Source: Labia minor (Eukaryota; Arthropoda; Insecta; Dermaptera; Spongiphoridae). From it: a stretch of 64,000 bases of DNA. Within the stretch, counting starts at the first letter, position 1. Every line of letters begins with the position of its first letter. Both the position numbers and the translations under genes were made by a program. The stretch lies in contig OY720347.1 in assembly GCA_963082975.1 (NCBI GenBank), positions 16,691,187 to 16,755,186 on the forward strand, in the 5' to 3' direction. Below the pieces are notes generated by a model. It had not been told where the DNA came from. It worked only from the letters and a program-made list of their open reading frames with translations, and ran no database searches. Positions 33,406-44,242 of this stretch are shown here, in pieces.

Positions 33406-33945
33406 TTGAAATTAATTATATAAAAACTGGGATACAAGTCTGTTTTTTTAACATAAGTCATATATCGGTCCACATTGTAATCTCTAAAACTTTTTTTTAA
33501 GAATTAAATATAGCCTTTGAAAATATCCCGACATTTGGTAGAATATAATTTACTAAAATAAAATGTAAAATAAAATAGTAAATATCTATTATTTTTTACC
33601 TACTTAACACTCTTTATGTCGGCACTTTTATGATCCTTTTATTGACTAATTTATGCCGCCACTTGTCTACTTGTTGTTTACTAAATTTTTATACACGTGG
33701 TTTCCAATATAGAAACAGAAATATTTGAGTCAGTCTTGAAAACAGTGGACGTTATCAAAGTAAATTTATACAAAGACAATTGTTTGTTATCTTTTATAGA
33801 TATTATTAGTGGTAAAATATATAAAGATATAATATAATTGATATTTACTGTAAAAAAGGGTACGTTTCTTACTGTTCAAATAAAAATTACTATTTTATTT
33901 TAGATTTTATTTTACATTTTATTTTAGTAAAATATATAACGAAAA

Positions 33946-35586
33946 ATGACGGATTCCGAATCTGAATATGAATACGCAAATTTGTCAGAAAGTGGTTCAG
34001 AAGATTCTGATATTTATTCCAGTGATTCTGAAGATAGTTCAGATGAAGATATCGCTGTTGATTGGAAGCAGATAAGCGATAGCCAACCAAATCCACCTCC
34101 ACCAAGATTTCAATTTGTTGCCACTCCAGGTACAACTTTTCTTTTTGAAGATAATTTTGATGTACTGGAGTATTTCAAATTATTTTTTGATGATTCTCTG
34201 TTGGATATTATTGTATTGGAGACGAATAGATATGCTGAACAACATCCTGGTAGATCTACCATTCAATGGAAAAATGTCGACAAAAATGAAATAATGATAT
34301 TTTTTGCCATCTGTATACTTCAGGGGCTTATCAAAAAACCAGAAGAAAGAATGTATTGGTCAAGTAATGAAATGTGGAGTACTCCTATTTTTCCAAAATT
34401 GATGAACCTAAGAAGATATATTAGTATAAAAAGGAACTTACATTTTAGTAACAATGAAACATTTGACATAAATACACATCCCAATCCAAAGCTTTGTAAA
34501 ATTTGGCCCATTTATGAAATAATAAATAATAAATGTTCTAGTTTATATATACCAGAAAGGGATATAACAATTGATGAAAGCCTAATGCTTTACAAAGGTC
34601 GATTAGGATGGATGCAGTATATTCCACTAAAAAGAGCGAGATTTGGAATAAAATTGTATTATTTGTGTGAATCTAAAAGTGGCTATCTTTTTTCTTTTAT
34701 TATATACACAGGGAAAGGCACAATAATAGATGAGAAATATAAAGATATGCCGGTTACATCTCAAATCGTCGTATCGTTACTAGAACCCCTTATGAACCAG
34801 GGCTACTGCCTCACCACTGACAATTATTATACTTCACCACAATTGGCAGATTTTTTAGTAAATCATAAGACGGACACATATGGGACTGTTAGAAAAAATA
34901 GAAAAGATATACCAAAATCTATTCAAACAAAAAAATTAAAAAAGGGTGAGATAGTAGCTGCTCAACGAGGAAAAGTAATGGTAATGAAGTGGCAAGACTA
35001 AAGAGACATTTGTTTGTTATCTACAGTTCACAGTACGGAAAAAGGAACAACAAATAAAACAGATAAAGATGGCAATGTTATATTTAAGCCAAAACTAGTT
35101 ATAGATTATAACGAAACGATGGGAGGCGTTGATCGTCTAGATCAACATTTACACGATTATCCGATTATTAGAAAGAGGGGCAAAAAATATTATAAGAAAT
35201 TATTTTTTCATTTGTTAGACATATGTATTTGGAACGCTTTTGTTTTGTACAAGAAAAATGGAGGTGAAAAATCTAATTTAGATTTTAGAAGCAAACTGGT
35301 AGAGAGACTTATTCAAAATTACCATAGTGAAATAAATATAAAAAAATCAGGTAGACCAAAATCTTCTGGAATCTTACGACTAACAGAACGTCATTTTCCC
35401 AGTTTTGTTCCACCAACGCCAAAAAAAGAAGCGCCCACAAGATATTGTGCTGTGTGCTGTTCCAAAACAGATAATAAGGGAAAAAGAAAAAGAAAAGAAA
35501 GCCGTTATATGTGCAATACTTGCAATGTTGGGCTATGTGCTGCACCTTGCTTTGAAATCTACCACATGAAAGAAAATTTTGAATAA
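33946..35586 (+). pseudogene. piggyBac transposase with one in-frame TAA
   Basis: ATG 33946 opens a 547-codon frame that is uninterrupted except for TAA at codon 352 (34999-35001); the frame continues to the stop at 35584-35586. The N-terminus is acidic and serine-rich (SESEYEYANLSESGSEDSD). The DDD catalytic residues are in ITIDESLMLYKGR (D210), CLTTDNYYTS (D292) and MGGVDRLDQ (D396), spaced as in known piggyBac transposases. The end carries the cysteine-rich cross-brace domain (CAVCCSKTDNKG, CNTCNVGLCAAPC). Role: cut-and-paste transposition at TTAA sites in the nucleus. The stop falls before the third catalytic aspartate, so this copy cannot make a complete enzyme. Confidence 0.95.
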
Positions 35587-36068
35587 TTTGTTGTAATTTT
35601 ATTATTTTTTGTTGAAAATGTAGGTACAAATAAAAATTGTCGTTGTTAAAAAGATGTTTTTTTTTCAAAATAGTATAAATTTATACCTGTAAAAGAAAAA
35701 TAATAGTAAACTTATGGGTAAAACTACAACATTCGATCTGCAATGCGAATCAAAATACATTGAAATTAATTATTCACTATTATTATTAAATTTTGAATGA
35801 TTTTTTATTTTTTTTTTAATTTTCAGCCAAAATAATGTTCAAATATGTATTTTCTGAAATAAAAAAAAATGATTTTTTTTGGCTGTTTTTTTTCAAAAAA
35901 AGTGTGCGTTAAGGGGTTAATTTCGAAATAAAATTAAAAATATTTATTTTTAATAAAATATATATAGATATTTATTAATCTCTCTCAAAAAAAAAAATAA
36001 AATAAAAAACATCAAATCTGCCTGCTAAGACAGTAAAAAAATGACAATTTTTTATCTAAATACATTTA

Positions 36069-36134
36069 GTCCAGATGGTAAAGTGATGTTTTAACGAGTG
36101 GATTTCGTCGGTTCGAAACTCTCCGGGTGAATCG
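36069..36134 (+). repeat. tRNA-like segment in the left arm
   Basis: TAGTCCAGATGGTAAAGTGA (A-box-like) and GTCGGTTCGAAACTCTCCGG (B box) lie about 35 bases apart. The corresponding inverted copy in the right arm spans about 43192-43261 on the minus strand. Stems are imperfect; probably a tRNA-derived SINE-like module. Confidence 0.45.
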
Positions 36135-37232
36135 TTATTTAAAAATGAAAATGAAAATGAAAATAATGAATTTGTTATTTTTTTTCTTTTTATCTATTGT
36201 TTACATTTTAATAAATTACTATTTTATATTTATTTATTCATTGTTCTTTTATTAAATTTAATATTTATTAATATTATTTATTATTAATTTATATATTGAT
36301 GACATCACAAATGACATTTATATTGAAATTTGACTCCCGCCTTTTTTTAAAGAATATTGTATTAATATTTTTTTTATATTTAAAATATTTTAAAATTTTT
36401 TATTTAATTTCGAAATAAAATTAAAAATATATATTTTTTTTATATTTAAAATATTTTAAAATTTTTTATTTAATTTCGAAATAAAATTAAAAATATATAT
36501 TTTAATAATATTTTATAATTATAAATTACGATATATATTTATCAATAATAATGAATTTTTTTTTTTTAACTTAATTACAGAGCCGAGGCTCGGGGTCCCG
36601 GTATGATCTTAATATATTGTGAGAATTAGATAAATAATGTAGAGAGAAAAAAATATTTAAAAATAGATATTTATTTAAATGAAATAAAATTATTTAATTT
36701 ACAGAATGAAAATGTCTATAATAATGTCTAAACATTTTTTCTTTATAATTTTACATTATAATAATACTAATTACAGTAGTTATAATATATGGGGAATTTT
36801 CAACTTTGACTGCCGATTTGACCATGTTCCCAAACGAATTTTAAAAAAACCAAGACCACTCTACATTTATTTACACATTTTAAGCTCTAATCGAATCCAA
36901 AATCAAAATTTAAAAAATCGAAAAACAAACTCACAGATATATAGATTTTATAAATGAACATTTATACAATTTATTTTAATTAATTTGAAACATTTTAGGA
37001 AACAAATTTTTAATGGGTCATTTTTAGAAATCCCATTTAACAATTATAATAAATAATTAAAAAATTGTAAAATTTTTAAAGTATATAAAAATAAATTGTA
37101 TAAATTGGTTAAAGGGTCGAGTGATAGTTCGGTGTCCCAGGTATATATTTTATATTAACACGCCTACTTTTCTGTATAATAAAGATATAAAGAATCATAT
37201 TTTAATTTTTATATAACCAAGAAATCATTTTT

Positions 37233-37352
37233 TCACTTAAAATATAGTTGTAAAGCCCAAATCTCCGATCCATATAACATCATCGACTGGGCCGCTACCA
37301 AAAGGAGTCTTCTCTTGCTCTGACTAGGGCCACCGGTATTTGCCATTAGTCT
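37233..37352 (-). pseudogene. R1-type LINE RT fragment (left arm)
   Basis: The minus strand encodes RLMANTGGPSQSKRRLLLVA followed by AQSMMLYGSEIWA and a stop. The NxGGP-S-KRRLL and LLYG-IWA signatures are typical of the RT thumb region of R1/LOA-clade LINEs. Only 39 codons remain. Confidence 0.75.
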
Positions 37353-37876
37353 CGAAAAAATAATATTAAATTTTATATAAATTTATAAATTAGAATATTT
37401 GAATTTGTTTAAATTTTAACACATGTAATCAATCATATGCATAAAGAATAGAAAATTTTGAAAATCAACTTGGTATTAAATTCAGAAAAAAAAAATACTC
37501 ATATATAGAATATATAGACTATTCGAATATAATTGAAACTCTTTCTCTCCCTCTATTTTAAATTTGAAAAAACGGAGTGTTAAGAAATTAAGATTCCTTA
37601 TACAACATGGATGGTTAAATGAATTGGGCTCCCTACCTCCCTGAGAAATTCACATTAAAAATGTTTATAATATTTTAGTTTATTAAATCAAACTATTATT
37701 TTTTTATTTCAATATTTTTAATGTTAATACAATAATTTTTATTTTATAATCTATAAAATAATTTAATTATTTTTAAAAACAACGGTCTTCAATTACAATT
37801 TTTTTACTCTCTACTGACTGTTCATTTCATAACTGAAAATAGTGTCGAATAGAAATAGACGATATTACTTGGATTA

Positions 37877-38042
37877 ATCTTATTATGCTAGCTAAAATTG
37901 TTTGTTTGTATTATTGAGGACCCCAGTTCAATTCATTTTAATCAGATTGATGCAATGATGCAACATTTAATAATTGTAATAAATAATTAATTGTAGATTA
38001 ATATTTTTTAAAGGGTCGAGCGACAGCTCGGTGTCCCAGGTA
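37877..38042 (+). mobile_element. Short Helitron-like unit (166 bp)
   Basis: Head TCTTATTATGCTAGCTAAAA at 37877 (preceded by A) and hairpin tail ending GTCCCAGGTA at 38042 (followed by T) bound a compact non-coding unit. It is the shortest head-to-tail pair in the arm and so the best candidate for a minimal mobile unit. The inverted copy lies at about 41286-41451. Confidence 0.5.
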
Positions 38043-38331
38043 TTAATATTACCAGCCAAACCCAATAATAATGAATCATTTTTTTTAACTTAAGTACCGA
38101 GCCGAGGCTCGGGGTCCCGGTACTATATATTATATTTAAAATATATAGTTAATCTTATTAAAAAGCTTATAATATAATAAAATCGATTTTAAAATTATTT
38201 TGTTATAAGAAAGGAAGGAAAAAAAATTTAAATTTAAAATTCATTATTTATATTTATTTTTGTTTTGTGTTTTTTGTTTTGTCTAGAAACTAGCAGTAGT
38301 AAGTACAATTTTAAAATGTGATTATAGGAGC

Positions 38332-38680
38332 TGAAAGTAAATTTAGAGTATTTGAAAATAGGGTTCTTTGCAGCATTTATGGGCCAAAGAAAGATGAAGG
38401 GACTGCCGGAGACTGCATAATAAGGAATTGCATGACTTCTATGCATCCCCAGAAATAGTTAGGTTTATAAAATCGATGGGCAGGGCACATGGCTAGAATG
38501 GGTGATGATAGAATATCCAAGGTGGGCAGATAATGTTGTAAAGGACGGAGGAGAGATGGAAGAAAATTGGAATTGGAGCTGTAGCTCAGAATAGAGACAC
38601 TTAGAGAAACGTGGTTGCTCCAATCAAAAACTTTCGAGTTCCGTAGAACCACAGAGATAAATATGTAGGGTCGTTTCATA
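38332..38680 (+). pseudogene. LINE RT C-terminus (RTE/CR1-like), relic c
   Basis: The plus strand reads FRVFENRVLCSIYGPKKDEG, then NRWAGHMARMGDDRISKVGR after two stops, and later VVAPIKNF-like codons ending with CCACAGAGATAAATATG. The FENRVL-IYGPK and RWAGHMARMG motifs are characteristic of the ORF2 C-terminal region. This is the longest of the four relics. It is broken by stops and frameshifts. Confidence 0.8.
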
Positions 38681-38783
38681 AATAAAAGATATAGATGCGC
38701 GTATTAATAAAATTCATCAAAAGGAACAAAAAAAATATAAATAATTAAATCTTGAAATATATTGATGGATATCTTAAACAGGT

Positions 38784-39069
38784 TGTTCGTTTGGCTTTAA
38801 CTGATTAATCTTGAATCATACTAACTGACTAATACACTATTAACACACTAATTTCTGGAGATAGTACGCTGATATTTATACGCGCTGTTCCGTCGTCGCA
38901 TTCTCGATGACGTCAGCGGTGTCAACTCCAGCGATTAAACAGAATGGGGCGTGTCTTTTGGGGGTAAATAGCAGGCGCGAGAGACGATATAAAGATTTTG
39001 GAGGGGGAAACGAAGCTGCCAGTCATACAGGTTGAATAGGAGATGAACTTAAGGAAATAAATAACAACA
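38784..39069 (-). mobile_element. LTR-like segment (probable solo LTR fragment)
   Basis: On the minus strand the segment starts TGTTGTTATTTATTTCC directly after a purine tract AAAAGGCGGTA, includes a GCGTATAAATATCAG promoter-like box and a CRE-like TGACGTCATCG, and ends GCCAAACGAACA. TG..CA ends and a purine tract fit a 286-bp 3' LTR with a little internal sequence. A second LTR is not seen. Confidence 0.4.
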
Positions 39070-39084
39070 TACCGCCTTTTAATT

Positions 39085-39205
39085 CCTACAACTTGGTCCT
39101 CCTGAATTTAGGAGTTGGATGGGTGTAGCTCAGAATAGGGACATTTAGAGAAATGTGATTGCTGCGGCCAAGAAATTTCGAGTTGCTTAGAGCCATGCAC
39201 ATTTG
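39085..39205 (+). pseudogene. LINE RT C-terminus (RTE/CR1-like), relic d
   Basis: GTTGGATGGGTGTAGCTCAG AATAGGGACATTTAGAGAAA followed by GCGGCCAAGAAATTTCGAGT repeats the 3' coding end seen in relics a-c (VAQNRD, AAKKFRV). It is very short and truncated. Confidence 0.55.
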
Positions 39206-39240
39206 ACACAATAAACAGACTGAATATATAAATATATATA

Positions 39241-39415
39241 TATTATTATCAGATTTATCCGGGATATATCGACTCTTGGTCACACAGACTAAGACCCAGA
39301 ATCCCAAAAATATTTCCGCCTAAATAACCTCTTGAAAATGGCGCTAAAATGTGTGCCGAAACGTCGAGAAAATAATTTCACAAAAATACGTGATTATATA
39401 AATCTGATAATAATA
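39241..39415 (+). ncRNA. Hammerhead-ribozyme-like core between 18-bp inverted repeats
   Basis: Positions 39241-39258 and 39398-39415 are perfect inverted repeats. Inside, at 39329-39368, the parts stand in type-I hammerhead order: CTC (stem I), TTGAAAAT (in place of CUGANGA), GGCGC-TAAAATGT-GTGCC (5-bp stem II with loop), GAAA, C, GTC (cleavage triplet) and GAG (stem I). The CUGANGA box differs at two bases (C to T, G to A), so self-cleavage is doubtful now. Minimal hammerheads with almost no stem III are known from Penelope-like elements and retrozymes, where the phrase CCGAAACGTCG recurs. I read this as a relic of such an element. Confidence 0.4.
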
Positions 39416-39425
39416 ATAATAATAA

Positions 39426-39660
39426 TAACATTCACGGAAATCTAAATCAACATATATATAGATAGATAGATAGATTTTGTGGATTGCTTAGGAATACAAT
39501 TTTCTCCAAATGCAGCACCTGTGGCAAACACCATCCTTCTGGTTCGCTGAACCCCTACCGCACCAGGTAGCATCCACTTTGAGAATCAATGGTGTAGACC
39601 AAGACTTGAGTATTCCGGTCCCTTTTATTAGGAAGTATTATAATATATAAAATGTGTAGA
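39426..39660. other. Mixed repeat debris, possible MITE end
   Basis: A GATA microsatellite (39458-39474) is followed by less AT-rich sequence ending ACTTTGAGAATCAATGG near 39576-39592, which resembles a degenerate hAT MITE right end. No left end or duplication could be matched. Confidence 0.3.
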
Positions 39661-39717
39661 TCAAAAGAAGATTAAATTGTTTTTTTAAAAACAGTTTCGT
39701 CAATTTCGAAACCTTAA

Positions 39718-39719
<2 letters not shown>

Positions 39720-39756
<37 letters not shown>
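39720..39756. repeat. (TA)n microsatellite
   Basis: About 18 uninterrupted TA units, the longest in the window. Confidence 0.95.
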
Positions 39757-39760
<4 letters not shown>

Positions 39761-41200
39761 TATTGTAATATATAGTCATAAAAATACCCTTTATTAAAGA
39801 AAAATAGTGAAAAACGGCAATATATTCTAAGGGGAAGTATTTTCATTCGAGTTTTCAAAGCAAATACACGTTTTAAGGAATTCTGTGTACAAAATAATAA
39901 TAATAATATATATATATATATACATATAAAGTATGAACGATATTGATAAGAATTTAAAGTGAAAAATGAAATATGTTTTGTTAAAATTGTGTGATTATAT
40001 CGCATTAGCTATTTTTAATAGGTTTTCTTCTGCTCACATTCTATGACTTTCTTGAGGACCTTTCATTAAAATATTTTCTCTCACTTTTGAATGTGCTTAA
40101 AAATGATAAAATTTTCTCTAAGCTTTTTTATTGACAAAACGTTAATTAATAAAAATAAATTTATTAAAACTAAATATTGTTTTTTAAAAAAATTAAATTT
40201 TCCTTAATTAAAATAAATAGAAAAAATAATAAATCATTTGAAAATAAAACTAATGTTTAATTAAATTTTATTAAATAAATAGTAAAAAATAATTCTCTTC
40301 AAACAGAACTCAACCTTTCGTTTTATTCACATTTTTAAAAACGGACTAAATATATATTATAGAAAAATTAAAAGTTAAATTTAACAATACAATACAATTA
40401 TATTACGCATAATGTGAAGTTTGTAAGATACCCTCTGATTTACCTGTTATTATAATCTTTCATTTTCATTCATTGATGACTTTTTTAAAGTAAAAAAAAA
40501 CAATTATGATTGTGTATTGATAATTCAGCTAATCCCCTATTTCCTAAATAAGATAAGGTTTATTTTATTTTTAAATATCAATACTTATATACCTGCTAGA
40601 TTCAAATATGTATATAAAACTTAAATTTAATATAGCCAGAAGACGACAATAATTTAGAATTAATATTAATATTAATAAAATATATGAAATTAAAAAAGAT
40701 AATTTAGGACCGAAACACATAACCCTAACGTCATCATCGCTTGGATGACCCTGAAAATTTCCTCTCAAAGGAAAACCAACCAAAGTATTAATTTGATAAA
40801 CATATATGTTTCTGACACTGTTTAACTATAATATATTATATTATGATTAATTTTATCTCAAAATAGTTAAATGTTTTTTTAATTTGTATTTCTTATTTAA
40901 TGATTATTTAATATTTAATACATAATAATACAATAATTAGGTGTTCAACAAATAGTTATAATTAAACTATTTAATATAGTAATTTATTATTCAATTGGCA
41001 GTTTTCAATTTTAAAACATTAAATTAGATTTTATCATAATTATAAATATATGTATATCGGTTTCATATGTTAAAAATTATATAATTAATATTCATGTAAT
41101 ATAATAGTGGTGTTTTATTAGTAAGATATGATCGAGATATTTTTACTCTACACAATATTATAATAAATTAACCCCGTTTTCTTTTATTCTTATTACTTAT
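39757..41200. other. AT-rich spacer of the inverted repeat, nothing recognised
   Basis: The right half of the palindrome spacer has no supportable gene. Confidence 0.4.
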
Positions 41201-43683
41201 TAGTACCGGGACCCCGAGCCTCGGCTCGGTACTTAAGTTAAAAAAAATGATTCATTATTATTGGGTTTGGCTGGTAATATTAATACCTGGGACACCGAGC
41301 TGTCGCTCGACCCTTTAAAAAATATTAATCTACAATTAATTATTTATTACAATTATTAAATGTTGCATCATTGCATCAATCTGATTAAAATGAATTGAAC
41401 TGGGGTCCTCAATAATACAAACAAACAATTTTAGCTAGCATAATAAGATTAATCCAAGTAATATCGTCTATTTCTATTCGACACTATTTTCAGTTATGAA
41501 ATGAACAGTCAGTAGAGAGTAAAAAAATTGTAATTGAAGACCGTTGTTTTTAAAAATAATTAAATTATTTTATAGATTATAAAATAAAAATTATTGTATT
41601 AACATTAAAAATATTGAAATAAAAAAATAATAGTTTGATTTAATAAACTAAAATATTATAAACATTTTTAATGTGAATTTCTCAGGGAGGTAGGGAGCCC
41701 AATTCATTTAACCATCCATGTTGTATAAGGAATCTTAATTTCTTAACACTCCGTTTTTTCAAATTTAAAATAGAGGGAGAGAAAGAGTTTCAATTATATT
41801 CGAATAGTCTATATATTCTATATATGAGTATTTTTTTTTTCTGAATTTAATACCAAGTTGATTTTCAAAATTTTCTATTCTTTATGCATATGATTGATTA
41901 CATGTGTTAAAATTTAAACAAATTCAAATATTCTAATTTATAAATTTATATAAAATTTAATATTATTTTTTCGAGACTAATGGCAAATACCGGTGGCCCT
42001 AGTCAGAGCAAGAGAAGACTCCTTTTGGTAGCGGCCCAGTCGATGATGTTATATGGATCGGAGATTTGGGCTTTACAACTATATTTTAAGTGAAAAAATG
42101 ATTTCTTGGTTATATAAAAATTAAAATATGATTCTTTATATCTTTATTATACAGAAAAGTAGGCGTGTTAATATAAAATATATACCTGGGACACCGAACT
42201 ATCACTCGACCCTTTAACCAATTTATACAATTTATTTTTATATACTTTAAAAATTTTACAATTTTTTAATTATTTATTATAATTGTTAAATGGGATTTCT
42301 AAAAATGACCCATTAAAAATTTGTTTCCTAAAATGTTTCAAATTAATTAAAATAAATTGTATAAATGTTCATTTATAAAATCTATATATCTGTGAGTTTG
42401 TTTTTCGATTTTTTAAATTTTGATTTTGGATTCGATTAGAGCTTAAAATGTGTAAATAAATGTAGAGTGGTCTTGGTTTTTTTAAAATTCGTTTGGGAAC
42501 ATGGTCAAATCGGCAGTCAAAGTTGAAAATTCCCCATATATTATAACTACTGTAATTAGTATTATTATAATGTAAAATTATAAAGAAAAAATGTTTAGAC
42601 ATTATTATAGACATTTTCATTCTGTAAATTAAATAATTTTATTTCATTTAAATAAATATCTATTTTTAAATATTTTTTTCTCTCTACATTATTTATCTAA
42701 TTCTCACAATATATTAAGATCATACCGGGACCCCGAGCCTCGGCTCTGTAATTAAGTTAAAAAAAAAAAATTCATTATTATTGATAAATATATATCGTAA
42801 TTTATAATTATAAAATATTATTAAAATATATATTTTTAATTTTATTTCGAAATTAAATAAAAAATTTTAAAATATTTTAAATATAAAAAAAATATATATT
42901 TTTAATTTTATTTCGAAATTAAATAAAAAATTTTAAAATATTTTAAATATAAAAAAAATATTAATACAATATTCTTTAAAAAAAGGCGGGAGTCAAATTT
43001 CAATATAAATGTCATTTGTGATGTCATCAATATATAAATTAATAATAAATAATATTAATAAATATTAAATTTAATAAAAGAACAATGAATAAATAAATAT
43101 AAAATAGTAATTTATTAAAATGTAAACAATAGATAAAAAGAAAAAAAATAACAAATTCATTATTTTCATTTTCATTTTCATTTTTAAATAACGATTCACC
43201 CGGAGAGTTTCGAACCGACGAAATCCACTCGTTAAAACATCACTTTACCATCTGGACTAAATGTATTTAGATAAAAAATTGTCATTTTTTTACTGTCTTA
43301 GCAGGCAGATTTGATGTTTTTTATTTTATTTTTTTTTTTTGAGAGAGATTAATAAATATCTATATATATTTTATTAAAAATAAATATTTTTAATTTTATT
43401 TCGAAATTAAATAATAAATTTTAAAATATTTTAAATAAAAAAAAATATTAATACAAATAAAAATGGAGGCCAATTTTGACGTTTTCCATATATAATTTTC
43501 AATTAAGAAATTAATAATGAAGCTGAATGTTTCAAGAGATATCATCAATAAAACTTAATTTTTCTTTATAAATACTATATCTAGTGTGAATTTGAAAAAA
43601 ATCGTTAGAGCGGTTTTTGAGAACCAATATATATAGATAGATAGATATATACAATTTTAGCTAGCATAATAAGATAAGATTAA
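41201..43683 (-). repeat. Right arm of the large inverted repeat
   Basis: 2483 bp, the reverse complement of 33002-38125 without the piggyBac. It keeps the uninterrupted TTAA target (near 43400), the mirrored hairpin tails, the tRNA-like segment and the R1 fragment. Sequence diverges immediately outside both ends. Confidence 0.92.
41974..42093 (+). pseudogene. R1-type LINE RT fragment (right arm)
   Basis: This is the inverted copy of 37233-37352 with the same 39 codons and stop; it is part of the duplicated arm. Confidence 0.75.
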
Positions 43684-44242
43684 GTAAAATTAATCATTAA
43701 TAATTTATTGGAATATTCAAATTCTAAATAATTATAAATAAATAAAAAATATTAAAATATATGTATATCTAAATTATATAAATATAATACTGATCATCAT
43801 AAGTGGTGACACTAATCATTATATCTATGCAATTAAATTTTATAATAAGTCATAATTCAGAAATTCAATGTATAATATATACATAGGTATATATATATTA
43901 AAGTATGACTATATATATAGTATGGATAGAACGTTATGAATTTACTCTCTCGCTCTTACTCTTCCTCTATGTCGTAGAATTATAATACATGGTCCTCGTT
44001 CATTATTGGCAATATTCCCAAATGTTTATGAATTAAGAGTAGTACAAATGAAAAAAAAAACAAATAGCACATTTGCCTGCGCCAAATTTCAAATAAACAT
44101 AAATTTTATTGCATAAAAAAAGAACATAAACTTTGTATAAATATTGATTTAAAAAAAAAAAGATTCAAAATCATTTTTCGATTATAAATTATGTTTTAGA
44201 AATAGCAAATTAATTCGAAAAAAGCTAAGTAGAAGCCTAGAT
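43684..44242. other. AT-rich sequence, nothing recognised
   Basis: No supportable feature. Confidence 0.45.

Larger units (their letters stand above)
33279..35916 (+). mobile_element. piggyBac transposon, near-complete
   Basis: 2638 bp between TTAA duplications (33275-33278 and 35917-35920). Terminal repeats are CCCCTTAACGTGCAC and, at the other end, the complement CCCCTTAACGCACAC. It contains one transposase frame with a single stop. The opposite arm of the inverted repeat shows the uninterrupted site TTATTTAATTTCGAAAT near 43392-43412, which proves the boundaries. Insertion therefore came after the arms were duplicated, unless it was later lost from the other arm by precise excision. Confidence 0.96.
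36580..38122 (+). repeat. Four GC-rich hairpin tails ending GTCCC-GGTA
   Basis: Motifs at 36580-36603, 37114-37143, 38013-38042 and 38096-38122 share a stem (for example CCGAGC-CGAG-GCTCGG or CGAGC-GACA-GCTCG), then G-GTCCC-(A)GGTA; similarity stops at GGTA. Three of four are followed by T. Mirror copies lie in the right arm near 41204, 41286, 42183 and 42724. A stable hairpin about ten bases before an abrupt end is the 3' design of rolling-circle transposons, although the usual CTRR end is replaced by GGTA. Confidence 0.6.
33002..38125 (+). repeat. Left arm of a large inverted repeat (piggyBac inside)
   Basis: After removing the piggyBac and one TTAA (2642 bp) the arm is 2482 bp. It corresponds base for base, by eye with almost no differences, to the reverse complement of 41201-43683 (2483 bp). 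It contains Helitron-like heads at 33005 and 37877, hairpin tails at 36580, 37114, 38013 and 38096, a tRNA-like segment, and a minus-strand R1-type RT scrap. Both boundaries are sharp: outside 33002 and inside 38125 (after GGTACTA) the two sides diverge at once. Confidence 0.92.

Noticed and set aside
36706-36957. 83-codon frame present identically in both arms (also 42369-42620, minus strand)
   Set aside because: Its duplication follows from the inverted repeat. Composition is AT-driven, there is no recognisable domain, and there are no additional copies within the window.
39720-39756. TA array as a possible centromeric or origin feature
   Set aside because: Simple TA microsatellites recur throughout this AT-rich window and nothing else supports a special role.
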